Of a stretch of 64,000 bases of DNA, positions 15,405 to 24,246 are shown in pieces. The position numbers were made by a program, and so were the translations under genes. Source of the stretch: Bacteroidales bacterium. Its GTDB lineage: Bacteria; Bacteroidota; Bacteroidia; Bacteroidales; P3. The stretch covers positions 62,001-126,000 of the forward strand of contig JAGCJW010000042.1 of the NCBI GenBank assembly GCA_017647785.1, read 5' to 3'. The first letter of the stretch is position 1. The number at the start of each line of letters is the position of its first letter. The notes beneath the pieces were generated by a model. It saw only the letters and a list, made by a program, of their open reading frames with translations. It was not told where the DNA came from and ran no database searches.

Positions 15405-16826
15405 GTGAAAAAGCTTGATAAACTCATAATAAAATCCTATTTAGGACCTTTGCTTATGACTTTCTCGCTTTCCTTATTTGTCTTTCTTTTGCAGTTCCTT
15501 TGGAAACAAATAGAGCAAATAATAGGAAAGGGATTGGGAGTAGAGGTTATTCTAGAGCTTGTGTTGTATGCTTGTGCAACGCTTGTGCCTATGGCTTTGC
15601 CGTTGGCAGTTTTGCTTGCAAGCATTATGACTATGGGGAATTTTGGTGAGAAGTATGAATTAGTGGCAATGAAAGCTGCAGGTATTTCGCTTTGGAGGGT
15701 TTTAAGACCTCTTATAATCATATCTGTTTTGTTTTCAATTATGGCTTTTTTCTTTTCAAACAAGGTTATCCCTGTTGCAAATATGAAATTGAGAACTGTC
15801 CTTTATGAAGTAAAGACAAAGAAACCTACTTTGAATATAAAGCCTAATCAATTCTATTCGGAGATTGAAAACTACACTATAAGAATTGGAAGTAAGGACA
15901 AGGAGGGTGTAAATATGAAGGATATCATAGTTTATGATCACTCTAAAGACTTGGGAAATGTGAGTGTTACTTTGGCAGATAGTGGACAGATGTATGCAAC
16001 TCCTGATGGCAATACTTTGATATTTCGTTTGTTTTCGGGATATACTTTTGATGAGGATATATCTGGTGTGAATATTCATTCACGTCCTTTGATGAGGTTG
16101 AACTTTAAGGAGCAAGTTATTAGGTTTGATGTTTCTGATTTTGCTTATCAAGAGGCTGATGACAATCGTTATGAGGGGCATTACAAGATGCTTGATATAA
16201 AAGCATTGAATAGGAATTTGGATACTTTGTATCGCAAAACGGGAATGATAGGAGAGAATATCGCAAGAATATCTAAAGAGAATTTTTCGGTTAAGGCTCA
16301 GCCTAATGCACAGTCTAAGGAGAATTTTTATGAGAAGTTTAAGTCGCTTCCTTTGGAGCAACAAAGAAATATAGATAATATTGTAGATAGTAAAATAGAG
16401 TTTGTTTGCAATGATATGAATTCTTGGATTGTGCAAATGAATTCGGAGCAAGATATGGTGCGTCGTCATCAGATTGAATTGCATAGAAAGTTTACTCTTT
16501 CTGCAGCATGCTTAATTCTTTTCTTTATTGGAGCGCCACTTGGTGCTATAATAAGAAAAGGAGGTATGGGAATGCCTATAGTGGTTTCTACTGTGGCATT
16601 TATTATTTACTATATTGTAGGAACAATGGGAGAAAACGCAACAAGAGAAGGGGAAATGCCAATATGGGTTGGAATGTGGCTTTCAACAATTGTTTTTCTT
16701 CCTTTAGGATTATTTCTTACCACAAAGGCGACAAGCGATGCAGGATTGCTGAATGCTGAAGTGTGGACAAAGACAATAGAAAAGATATTAAACAAACTAA
16801 AAAATATATATAGAAAAACGAAATGA
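15405..16826 (+). CDS. LptF/LptG-family permease (YjgP/YjgQ)
   Basis: Inner-membrane subunit predicted to work with LptB in moving lipopolysaccharide from the inner membrane to the periplasmic bridge. From the GTG at 15405 the protein has 473 residues. It has three N-terminal membrane helices (LIIKSYLGPLLMTFSLSLF, the LVLYACATLVPMALPLAVLLA region and a third around LIIISVLFSIMAFFF), a periplasmic beta-jellyroll of about 230 residues, and three C-terminal helices including LSAACLILFFIGAPLGAIIRKGG, which holds the family GAPLGAIIRKGG signature. An in-frame TTG at 15366 would lie within the promoter, so GTG is preferred. The stop overlaps the next gene (ATGA). LptF and LptG cannot be told apart here. 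Confidence 0.88.
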   Translation: MKKLDKLIIKSYLGPLLMTFSLSLFVFLLQFLWKQIEQIIGKGLGVEVILELVLYACATLVPMALPLAVLLASIMTMGNFGEKYELVAMKAAGISLWRVLRPLIIISVLFSIMAFFFSNKVIPVANMKLRTVLYEVKTKKPTLNIKPNQFYSEIENYTIRIGSKDKEGVNMKDIIVYDHSKDLGNVSVTLADSGQMYATPDGNTLIFRLFSGYTFDEDISGVNIHSRPLMRLNFKEQVIRFDVSDFAYQEADDNRYEGHYKMLDIKALNRNLDTLYRKTGMIGENIARISKENFSVKAQPNAQSKENFYEKFKSLPLEQQRNIDNIVDSKIEFVCNDMNSWIVQMNSEQDMVRRHQIELHRKFTLSAACLILFFIGAPLGAIIRKGGMGMPIVVSTVAFIIYYIVGTMGENATREGEMPIWVGMWLSTIVFLPLGLFLTTKATSDAGLLNAEVWTKTIEKILNKLKNIYRKTK

Positions 16827-18016
16827 AGATACTTCAATTTTGTTATAAACCTCCTTATCCAGCTTTAGATGGAGGCTCAATGGGAATGCATTATGTTACT
16901 GAAGGCTTGATAAACAACGGACATCAAGTTAAGGTTTTGTCATTTCATTCAAAAAAACATCCTTGTAAGGTAGAAAAACTACCTGAAGAATATGTAGAAA
17001 AAACACAATTTGAAACAGTATTTGTAGATTTAGATATAAAGATATTGCCTGCATTGGTTGCTTATTTATGTGGAGAAAGCTATCATGTGAAAAGGTTTAT
17101 CAATGATGCAATGAAACGCAAACTTGTAGAGATTCTTAAGAAAGAAGAATTTGATATAATACAAGTTGAAAGCATATTTTTAACACCTTATTTGCCATTG
17201 ATGAGAAAATACAGCAAGGCAAAGATTGTGTTGAGAGCTCCTAATATTGAAAACAAGATTTGGTGGCGAATCTATAAGGCAACAAAGAATCCTTTTAAGA
17301 AAAGCTATATTAAACATCTTGCATTGACACTTGAATACTATGAAAACTCACATATAAACGACTATGATGCAGTTAGTCCTGTAACGGATGTTGATGCGCA
17401 ATATTTCATAGAGCATGGATTAAGAAAAGTTTGCAAAGCAATTCCTTTTGGAATGAATACACCTGAGCTTATCTCTGATGTGTTGCAAGAAAAGGATACT
17501 ATATTCCATATAGGCTCAATGAATTGGCATCCAAACGAACAAGGCATAAAATGGTTTTTAGAAGAGTGTTGGTCAAAGGTTAAAGAGCAATCTCCTCAAG
17601 TAAAAGCATATTTTGCAGGTCGTTATATGCCACAATGGCTTTTGAATACGGAGATGGAAGATGTGAATATAGTAGGAGAGGTTGCAGATAGTATTCATTT
17701 TATGACAAGTAAGCAAATAATGGTTGTGCCTTTGCTTTCGGGAAGTGGAATAAGAATTAAGATTATTGAGGCAATGAGCATAGGAAAAACTGTTATCGCA
17801 ACAACAATAGCTGCAGAGGGGATAATGTATGAGGATAAGAAAAATATCATAATTGCTAATACTCCTGAAGAATTTGCAGCTGCAGTGAAATTCTGTTTGG
17901 ATAATCCTGAAGAATGTAAGGCAATAGGCGATGAGGCTTATAAATTGATTGCTGAACAATATAATAACGATAATATAGTTAAACAATTAGTAAGTCTTTA
18001 CGAACAAGTCTTATAA
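16823..18016 (+). CDS. GT4-type glycosyltransferase
   Basis: A 397-residue GT-B fold glycosyltransferase, predicted to transfer a sugar from a nucleotide donor to a surface glycan. The N-terminal domain opens KILQFCYKPPYPALDGGS, the Gly-rich acceptor-side loop, and the C-terminal donor domain has IFHIGSMNWHPNEQGIKWFL and GSGIRIKIIEAMSIGKTVI-T with the EX7E-like pattern ending in AAEGI. It overlaps the permease by 4 bp and the next glycosyltransferase by 1 bp, so the three form a tight operon; the neighbour suggests a role in lipopolysaccharide or a lipid-linked glycan. Donor and acceptor are not predictable. Confidence 0.85.
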   Translation: MKILQFCYKPPYPALDGGSMGMHYVTEGLINNGHQVKVLSFHSKKHPCKVEKLPEEYVEKTQFETVFVDLDIKILPALVAYLCGESYHVKRFINDAMKRKLVEILKKEEFDIIQVESIFLTPYLPLMRKYSKAKIVLRAPNIENKIWWRIYKATKNPFKKSYIKHLALTLEYYENSHINDYDAVSPVTDVDAQYFIEHGLRKVCKAIPFGMNTPELISDVLQEKDTIFHIGSMNWHPNEQGIKWFLEECWSKVKEQSPQVKAYFAGRYMPQWLLNTEMEDVNIVGEVADSIHFMTSKQIMVVPLLSGSGIRIKIIEAMSIGKTVIATTIAAEGIMYEDKKNIIIANTPEEFAAAVKFCLDNPEECKAIGDEAYKLIAEQYNNDNIVKQLVSLYEQVL

Positions 18017-19197
18017 TGAAAGTAGCAGTAGTTTTAACAAGAATTCCTTTTCCTTTGATGAAGGGCGATAAATTAAGAGCCTATTATCAAATTAAGGAAT
18101 TGTCTAAAGAACACGAAATACATCTTTTTTGCCTTAACTACAAAGATGAAGAGGAAAAGGCAAAGCAAGAATTGTATAAATACTGCAAAACTATACATAT
18201 AGAAAAGTTAAATCTATTCACAAGTCTTTGGAGAGTTGCTTTGTCGTTATTTAGCAACATTCCATTTCAAACTGCTTATTATAACTCTTTGCGAGCAAAG
18301 AAAAGACTATGTGAATTTGTAGATAAGAATGAGATAGATATTTGTTATTTTCAATTTGTTCGTTTAGCTCCTTTCGCAAAACGAATAAAGCAGAGAAAGG
18401 TTTTGGATTTCCAAGATACTTTATCTGTAAATATGAAAAGACGTGCAGATAAATCTAATCTGCTTTCGCGATTGATTTTCTCTTATGAGGCGAAGAAACT
18501 TGCTAAATATGAGGCAAAAATGTTTGATTGCTTTGATGCTCTGACTATAATCACAGATGCTGATAGAGAACTTTTGAAGACAGATAGACGAAACGAAGTG
18601 AAAATTATTGCAAATGGCGTTTCGGAAAATTATTTTGAGTATCCAAAGAGAGAGAATAAACCTTTTGATTTGTTGTTTAGTGGAGCTATGAGCTATGCTC
18701 CTAATATTGATGCTGCGGAATATCTTATAAAAGAGATAATGCCGATAGTTTGGCAGCAAAAACCTGATGTGAAAATTGCGATTGCAGGTGGTGGAGCTCC
18801 TTTGTCTTTGCAAAAACTTGCAAATGAAAGAGTAGTTATGCCGGGTTGGGTAGATGATATGAAGGAATATTATTCTCAATCAAATATATTCATTGCTCCA
18901 ATGCAAATTGGTACGGGTTTACAAAATAAACTTTTGGAAGCAATGGCTATGAATATGCCTTGTATTACAAGCCCTTTAGCAAATCAGGCATTGAAAGCAA
19001 AAGATAAGACAGAAATATTGATTGCTAATAATGCAAAAGAGTATGCTGATTGTGTGCTAAGACTATTGGATAATCCTACGCTTGCAAAAGAGATAGCAGA
19101 TGCAGGGAAGGATTATGTTTATCAGCATTATAGTTGGAAGACTAATTGTGATAGGCTTTCTGAAATCTTTTATGAATTAAATTCTTTATCAAGATAG
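18016..19197 (+). CDS. GT4-type glycosyltransferase (second)
   Basis: A 393-residue GT-B glycosyltransferase related to its upstream neighbour. It starts KVAVVLTRIPFPLMKGDKLRAY, and the donor domain reads LLFSGAMSYAPNIDAAEYLI, AGGGAPLSLQKLANERV-MPGWVDD and IFIAPMQIGTGLQNKLLEAMAM, the family Gly-Thr-Gly and Glu segment that binds the sugar nucleotide. The ATG overlaps the preceding stop (TAATG), so translation is coupled. Its 3' end overlaps the convergent cdaA gene by 28 bp, leaving no room for a separate terminator. Confidence 0.85.
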   Translation: MKVAVVLTRIPFPLMKGDKLRAYYQIKELSKEHEIHLFCLNYKDEEEKAKQELYKYCKTIHIEKLNLFTSLWRVALSLFSNIPFQTAYYNSLRAKKRLCEFVDKNEIDICYFQFVRLAPFAKRIKQRKVLDFQDTLSVNMKRRADKSNLLSRLIFSYEAKKLAKYEAKMFDCFDALTIITDADRELLKTDRRNEVKIIANGVSENYFEYPKRENKPFDLLFSGAMSYAPNIDAAEYLIKEIMPIVWQQKPDVKIAIAGGGAPLSLQKLANERVVMPGWVDDMKEYYSQSNIFIAPMQIGTGLQNKLLEAMAMNMPCITSPLANQALKAKDKTEILIANNAKEYADCVLRLLDNPTLAKEIADAGKDYVYQHYSWKTNCDRLSEIFYELNSLSR

Positions 19198-19961
19198 GTT
19201 TGTAATTCATCTATACTCAAACCATGTTGCACAATTCCTTGTTTTGCAACAGATATTTTTCCTGTTTGTTCGCTGACTATAACTGATATTGCGTCACTTT
19301 GTTCAGTTATTCCTATGGCAGAGCGGTGTCTCAAACCCATACTTAAAGGAATATTGTTGTTTTTACTTACAGGTAATATACATCTTGCAGCTTGAATTTT
19401 GTTGTCGCTTATGATTACTGCGCCATCGTGAAGAGGTGTGTTTTTAAAAAATATTGTTTCTATTAGTTGTGAGCTGATTTCTGATTCAAATACATCTCCT
19501 GTTTGTATGATTTGTTCCAATGGATTGGATTTACAAATCACTAATAAGGCTCCTGTGTAAGTTTGAGAAAGGTGACTGCAGGCTAAAACTATAGCTGAAG
19601 AGTTTAGATTGTTTTTAGAACTTTGACTTGTTTTCCAAAAGATTAGCTTTTTCCATTTATCCAAAAATCCATTTGAGCCTAAAAGTATAAGGAATCGTCT
19701 TATTTCGCCTTGGAAAATTACTATCAATGCAATAACTCCAACAGAAATAAATTGATCTAGTATTTCTGTTAGTAGCTTCATGTCAAGGAATTTTACTACC
19801 TTGCTGGTTATGTAAATTAAAACGAAACCTATTAATATGTTAAGGGCGTTTGTTCCTTTTAAAAGTTTGTACAAATAGTAGAACAATACTGCAACTAATA
19901 GTATATCTACTACATCAATTATTTGGAATGAAGGTAAGCCTTGAATAACGTTTAGTTCCAT
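19170..19961 (-). CDS. cdaA: Diadenylate cyclase CdaA
   Basis: Membrane enzyme that condenses two ATP into cyclic di-AMP, a second messenger for osmolyte and cell-wall homeostasis. The 263-residue protein has three N-terminal membrane helices (within residues 15-95) followed by the DAC domain with the catalytic DGA motif in TPLHDGAVII (Asp179-Gly-Ala) and RHR in LRHRSAIGITEQSDA (211-213). Layout and length match CdaA of Firmicutes and Bacteroidota. It overlaps the 3' end of folP by 10 bp on the same strand. The CdaR and GlmM partners known in Firmicutes are not nearby. Confidence 0.93.
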   Translation of the reverse strand: MELNVIQGLPSFQIIDVVDILLVAVLFYYLYKLLKGTNALNILIGFVLIYITSKVVKFLDMKLLTEILDQFISVGVIALIVIFQGEIRRFLILLGSNGFLDKWKKLIFWKTSQSSKNNLNSSAIVLACSHLSQTYTGALLVICKSNPLEQIIQTGDVFESEISSQLIETIFFKNTPLHDGAVIISDNKIQAARCILPVSKNNNIPLSMGLRHRSAIGITEQSDAISVIVSEQTGKISVAKQGIVQHGLSIDELQTYLDKEFNS

Positions 19962-20833
19962 TGTTTTATGTGTTTATTATAATTTCTAAATAAGGTTATA
20001 CATTCTTTTGCTTCTTTGACATCGTGTACTCTTAGTATGTCTGCTCCGTTTTGAAGTGCGAATGCGTGTAAAAATGTTGTGCCATTGAGAGCTTGTTGCG
20101 CATTTGTGTTGAGTGTTTTGTATATCATGCTTTTGCGAGATATGCCAGTAAGGATTGGAAGTCCAAATATTTCAAATTCTTTTTGACGAGCTAGTAATTC
20201 GAAATTATTTTCGGCTGTTTTGCCAAAGCCAAAGCCTAAATCTAATATTATATCTGTCGCTCCGTATTGGTATAGTGATTCAATTTGTTTTGAGAAGAAT
20301 TTACTGATTTCAAGGATTAAATTATCGTAACTTGGATTCGTTTGCATGGTTTCTGGAATCGCAGGACAATGTGTTAGAACGTACGGAAGCTTTATTGCTC
20401 CTATTGTTTCCAACATTGCTTTGTCAAATGTGCCTCCTGAAATGTCGTTTATTATGTCTGCTCCATTATCAGCAACTGCTTTGCTTACTTCAGACCAAAC
20501 AGTGTCTATGGAAATTACAACTTTTGGGAATTCTTTTCTTATGCCTTCTAATACGGGTAAAATTTTTGCTATTTCTTCTTTTGCTTCTATTAGTTTTGCT
20601 CCTGGTCTTGTTGAACAAGCTCCTATGTCAATTATATCTACTCCTTCTTCTATTAAGGATTCAGCCTTTTTTATAGCATGCTTTGTGTCAGTGTATTTAC
20701 CTCCGTCAAAGAAAGAATCATCAGTAATGTTTAGAATACCCATTACTTTTGGCTCATTGAATTCAAAAACTTTTTTTTGACAAATAATACTCTGCTTTTT
20801 AAAATTTGTTGTAATTTTACCCTCGAAAAACAT
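19952..20833 (-). CDS. folP: Dihydropteroate synthase
   Basis: Joins 6-hydroxymethyl-7,8-dihydropterin pyrophosphate with p-aminobenzoate in folate synthesis; it is the sulfonamide target. The 293-residue protein has the TIM-barrel signatures VMGILNITDDSFFDGGKY and DIIDIGACSTRPGA, the pterin-binding NDISGG and the late segment GISRKSMIYKTL. It has an N-terminal extension of about 28 residues before the first signature. A -7 element on the minus strand gives a very short leader. Downstream cdaA overlaps by 10 bp; in Bacteroidota folP and cdaA are commonly paired. Confidence 0.95.
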   Translation of the reverse strand: MFFEGKITTNFKKQSIICQKKVFEFNEPKVMGILNITDDSFFDGGKYTDTKHAIKKAESLIEEGVDIIDIGACSTRPGAKLIEAKEEIAKILPVLEGIRKEFPKVVISIDTVWSEVSKAVADNGADIINDISGGTFDKAMLETIGAIKLPYVLTHCPAIPETMQTNPSYDNLILEISKFFSKQIESLYQYGATDIILDLGFGFGKTAENNFELLARQKEFEIFGLPILTGISRKSMIYKTLNTNAQQALNGTTFLHAFALQNGADILRVHDVKEAKECITLFRNYNKHIKQWN

Positions 20834-20852
20834 TTTTAATTCTTTTATTTAG

Positions 20853-20860
20853 CAAAGATA
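20853..20860 (-). promoter_or_regulatory. -7 element of folP-cdaA
   Basis: Minus-strand TATCTTTG followed by C, 20 bp upstream of the folP ATG. It lies in the 35-bp gap shared with the divergent DUF1599 gene. Confidence 0.55.
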
Positions 20861-20868
20861 GTAAAAAT

Positions 20869-21405
20869 ATGAATAATACGAATTTTGAATACGATAATGT
20901 TATAAAAAAGTGCAAAGAATTGTTTGAAGCAAAACTTTCTGATTATGGCACTTCTTGGAGAATTTTACGTTTGGCTTCATTGACTGATCAAATATTTATT
21001 AAGGCTTCTCGTATAAGAAGTATTCAGGAGTCAGGTAAACAATTAGTTGATGAGGGTATTGTCTCCGAATTTATCGGTATGATAAATTATGGAATTATTG
21101 CTTTGATTCAAATAGAGTTGAAGGATAATCAAGAAATGGAACTTCCAAAAGATAAGGCTTTGAGTTTGTATGATAAATATGTTAATGCTACTAAAAGTCT
21201 TATGTTGAAAAAGAATCACGATTATTCAGAAGCATGGAGAGATATGAGAGTTAGCTCTATCACTGATTTGATTCTAATGAAGATTTTGAGATTAAAACAA
21301 ATAGAAGATAATCAAGGTAAGACTTTAGTTAGCGAAGGGGTAGATGCTAACTATCAAGATATTGTTAATTATTCGGTTTTTGCGTGTATTAAATTAGGTT
21401 TGTAA
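20869..21405 (+). CDS. DUF1599 protein
   Basis: A 178-residue protein built from two similar halves: SDYGTSWRILRLASLTDQIFIKA-RIRSIQ (about 23-55) and HDYSEAWRDMRVSSITDLILMKILRLKQIE (about 113-145). The internal duplication and the Asp-Tyr...Trp-Arg pattern are characteristic of DUF1599, which is found beside folP and DoxX-like genes in Bacteroidota. The all-helical duplicated layout resembles MazG-like nucleotide pyrophosphohydrolases, so a nucleotide house-cleaning role is possible but unproven. Its start is 35 bp from the divergent folP start, and the next gene begins 1 bp after its stop. Confidence 0.8.
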   Translation: MNNTNFEYDNVIKKCKELFEAKLSDYGTSWRILRLASLTDQIFIKASRIRSIQESGKQLVDEGIVSEFIGMINYGIIALIQIELKDNQEMELPKDKALSLYDKYVNATKSLMLKKNHDYSEAWRDMRVSSITDLILMKILRLKQIEDNQGKTLVSEGVDANYQDIVNYSVFACIKLGL

Positions 21406-21406
21406 G

Positions 21407-22546
21407 ATGAAAGCTTTGTCTATATTGTTAAGGGCTTTATTTGGTGGAGTCTTTATTTTTTCAGGTTTTGTAAAGGCAGTTGACCCTTGGGGTACGGCTT
21501 ATAAGATAGAAGAGTATATAGCAGTTTTTGGAATGAATTGGCTAACTGATGCTATGTCATTTCTTCCTATTACTTTGTCTATTCTTTTGAGTTCATTGGA
21601 ATTTATGATAGGAGTTTTGATTTTCTTCGGATTCTTTCCTAAAATTTCAAAGTATTCAGCTGCTATCATTATGGCTTTCTTTACGGTGCTTACTTTCATA
21701 GATGCTTTAACTAATAAGGTAGATGATTGTGGTTGCTTTGGCGATGCAATTAAATTAACTAACTGGGAAACTTTTTGGAAAAATATAGTATTGGATTTCC
21801 TTCTTGTAGGCATTATTCTTATTGAAAGAAAAATGGTTTTGGGTACTTCAAAGATTAATTCAAAACTAATAACAAGTATTTTTGGTTTGTTTATTATTGT
21901 GTTTTCTATTTATAGTGCAGTTTATGAGCCTGTGATTGACTTTAGAGCATGGAAGGTTGGTAATCAAATGGTGCCTGTTGGAGATGATGTAACACCACCT
22001 GTTAGTTATGCTAAATATAGAAATAATGAAACAGGAGCAGAAAAGGAATTTACTATGGAAAATCTTATGGAAGAGTATAAAGTAAATCCTGATTTTGCAA
22101 AACAATGGACATTCCTTGATTCAAGAGTGGAAAATACAAATACTGTTGCAGCAGATGGTTTTTCTCTAATTCTTTTAGATATGGGAGAAGAAGATGAAAC
22201 AATAGATATTCTTTCAGATACTACATCTGATTTGTATATGATAACTTCTTATGATGTTAGAAAGGCAAATGAAAAAGGACTTAATAGAGTTTTGAATTTT
22301 GCTACAGAGATGCAAAAACAAAATAATAGAGTTCTTATAGTTACTGCAACCAATTCAGAAGGTTGTTCAAAGTTTCTTGAAAACTATCCTGCAGCTAATA
22401 ATTTCTTAATATACTCTTCTGATGATAAGTCGATAAAAACTATTTTGCGTTCAAATCCTGGAATAATAAAAATATCAAAAGGAAAAGTAGAAGCAAAATG
22501 GTCTTGGAGAAATTTGCCAGAATTAGAATCTTTAGCTAAAGAATAG
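21407..22546 (+). CDS. BT_3928-family DoxX-like membrane protein
   Basis: A 379-residue inner-membrane protein with two parts. The N-terminal 160 residues form a four-helix DoxX/MauE-like domain (RALFGGVFIFSGFVKAVDPWG, then helices with DDCGCFGDAIKLTNWETFWKN). The C-terminal part looks thioredoxin-like (VLIVTATNSEGCSKFLEN) but has a single Cys instead of CxxC. The paired Cys in the membrane domain suggests a redox role with quinones or disulfides, as in MauE/DoxX relatives; this is inference. It follows DUF1599 at 1 bp and precedes a permease gene at 5 bp, so the three probably form an operon. Confidence 0.8.
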   Translation: MKALSILLRALFGGVFIFSGFVKAVDPWGTAYKIEEYIAVFGMNWLTDAMSFLPITLSILLSSLEFMIGVLIFFGFFPKISKYSAAIIMAFFTVLTFIDALTNKVDDCGCFGDAIKLTNWETFWKNIVLDFLLVGIILIERKMVLGTSKINSKLITSIFGLFIIVFSIYSAVYEPVIDFRAWKVGNQMVPVGDDVTPPVSYAKYRNNETGAEKEFTMENLMEEYKVNPDFAKQWTFLDSRVENTNTVAADGFSLILLDMGEEDETIDILSDTTSDLYMITSYDVRKANEKGLNRVLNFATEMQKQNNRVLIVTATNSEGCSKFLENYPAANNFLIYSSDDKSIKTILRSNPGIIKISKGKVEAKWSWRNLPELESLAKE

Positions 22547-22551
22547 AAAAT

Positions 22552-23556
22552 TTGATAGCATACATTCTTAAAAAAATATCATACGGTTTTCTAGTTATGT
22601 TCGGGGTAATAACACTTGTTTTTGTGTTATTCAACATTTTGCCCGGAGATCCTGCTCGTATGATGTTAGGACAAAGAGCTGATGAAAAGAGTATTGAGAT
22701 AATCCATAAGGAATTGGGATTGGATAAACCATTGCATCAGCAATATTTTAAATATCTTAATGATTTAAGTCCTATAGGAGTAAAAGAAAATGGAGATATT
22801 GGTTTTAAAGCTCCGTATTTAAGAAGATCTTATCAAAGCAATAAGCCCGTTGCTGATATATTAAAAGAGGCTTTTCCAAACACAATCTATTTAGCATTGT
22901 TAAGTATTGCTATCGCATTTGTTGTGGGAGTAAGTCTTGGAGCATTGTCTGCTGTATATAAAGATAGCATTTTGGAAAAAGTAGTGTTAGTTGTCACGTC
23001 ACTGGGTATGAGTTTACCGTCCTTTTTTGCTGCTATTTTGATTGCGTGGATTTTTGCCTTTCTTTTGGCAGATTACACAGGGCTTTCTATGTTTGGTAGT
23101 TTATATAGCGTAGATGACTTTGGAGAAGGGGAGTATTTGAGTTTGAAAAACATTATCTTGCCAGCTGTAACTCTAGGAATACGTCCTCTTGCTGTAATAA
23201 CAGAATTGACAAAAAGTACAATGAAAGAAGTTCTTGAACAGGACTATATAAGAACTGCAAGAGCAAAGGGTTTAAGTAAGTTTAAAGTGATTTATTCTCA
23301 TGCTTTACGAAATACTCTCAATCCTATTGTAAGTTCAATAAGTGGTTGGTTCGCTTCTTTGATAGCAGGAGCAGTTTTTGTTGAATATATATTTGACTGG
23401 AAAGGTGTTGGGGTTGTAATTGTGGATAGCTTAGAAAAATATGACTTTCCAGTATTGATGGGAGCTTTAATTGTTATTTGTGTAATACTTATTTTGATAA
23501 ATATATTGACAGATATAATATACGCACTCTTAGATCCAAGAGTGCGTATGAAATAG
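22552..23556 (+). CDS. ABC transporter permease, DppB/OppB type
   Basis: A 334-residue membrane subunit of a dipeptide/oligopeptide-type importer. The N-terminus (ILKKISYGFLVMFGVITLVFVLFNILPGDPARMMLG) is diagnostic of the OppB branch, and the EAA-like cytoplasmic loop that docks the ATPase reads QDYIRTARAKGLSKFKVIYSHALRN. It begins with TTG at 22552; no ATG or GTG is available upstream. No binding protein, second permease or ATPase gene is near, so partners must be encoded elsewhere or the protein works otherwise. It is the end of the DUF1599 operon and meets the convergent nitroreductase gene after 1 bp. Confidence 0.88.
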   Translation: MIAYILKKISYGFLVMFGVITLVFVLFNILPGDPARMMLGQRADEKSIEIIHKELGLDKPLHQQYFKYLNDLSPIGVKENGDIGFKAPYLRRSYQSNKPVADILKEAFPNTIYLALLSIAIAFVVGVSLGALSAVYKDSILEKVVLVVTSLGMSLPSFFAAILIAWIFAFLLADYTGLSMFGSLYSVDDFGEGEYLSLKNIILPAVTLGIRPLAVITELTKSTMKEVLEQDYIRTARAKGLSKFKVIYSHALRNTLNPIVSSISGWFASLIAGAVFVEYIFDWKGVGVVIVDSLEKYDFPVLMGALIVICVILILINILTDIIYALLDPRVRMK

Positions 23557-23557
23557 T

Positions 23558-24154
23558 TTACCATTTATTCCAATGGATTCTGTCTTCTTTCCATTTGTCT
23601 TTTGGTTCTTGTTCTTTTTCTCTAACTCCAATTGGAATGATGTTTAATGGAACAATGTGTTCTGGTAAAGATAATAAGGCTTTTAATGCTTCTACTCTTT
23701 CGGGATTAGGATATACTCCACACCAAACAGCACCAAGTCCCATAGAATGTGCTGCTAAAAGAATGTTTTCTGTTGCTGCGGAGCAGTCTTGAACCCAAAA
23801 TTCTTGTGCTACACCTTCTAATGCAAGTTTTAAATCTCCGCAAACTATGATTGCACAAGATGCTTTTTTTATCATACCAGCATTTTTGAATTCATTGCCA
23901 ATTTTCTCCATTAAATCTCTATCGTCAATGACCATAAACGCCCAAGGTTGTTTGTTTACCGCACTTGGAGCCGACATTCCTGCTCTTAATAGAGTTAGGA
24001 TTGCATCTTTTTCTACCTTTTCAGAAGAATAAGAACGAATACTTGTTCTGTTGTAAATTGTTTCCAATGCAGGAGTTTCCAATTTAACTTGTGCACTAGC
24101 CGTAAATCCTACGAAAATACAGCATAAAATTGTAAAAATGTTTCTAAATCTCAT
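23558..24154 (-). CDS. Exported nitroreductase-family flavoprotein
   Basis: A 198-residue FMN-dependent oxidoreductase of the nitroreductase superfamily, with an N-terminal signal peptide (MRFRNIFTILCCIFVGFTASA). The FMN-binding N-terminal segment reads NRTSIRSYSSEKVEKD, followed by AGMSAPSAVNKQPWAFMVI and, near the end, GLGAVWCGVYPNPERV. Signal peptides are rare among these enzymes but are seen in Bacteroidota. The natural electron acceptor is unknown. Converges with the permease gene; no terminator fits between them. Confidence 0.85.
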   Translation of the reverse strand: MRFRNIFTILCCIFVGFTASAQVKLETPALETIYNRTSIRSYSSEKVEKDAILTLLRAGMSAPSAVNKQPWAFMVIDDRDLMEKIGNEFKNAGMIKKASCAIIVCGDLKLALEGVAQEFWVQDCSAATENILLAAHSMGLGAVWCGVYPNPERVEALKALLSLPEHIVPLNIIPIGVREKEQEPKDKWKEDRIHWNKW

Positions 24155-24207
24155 ATTGTTTATGTTTAATGTTTCTTATAAAAACGCATTTTATTGAAAT
24201 TAATTAT

Positions 24208-24215
24208 TAATTTTG
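24208..24215 (+). promoter_or_regulatory. -7 element of the CoA-transferase gene
   Basis: TAATTTTG followed by CAAAC, 31 bp before the ATG. The -33 region is CATTTT, without TTTG. Confidence 0.5.
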
Positions 24216-24246
24216 CAAACTAAATTAAAAAAATAAATTAAACATT

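Noticed and set aside
20332..20780. Two plus-strand open frames over folP
   Set aside because: Both are antisense to conserved folP motifs; Leu-rich or Ser-rich composition and no promoter.
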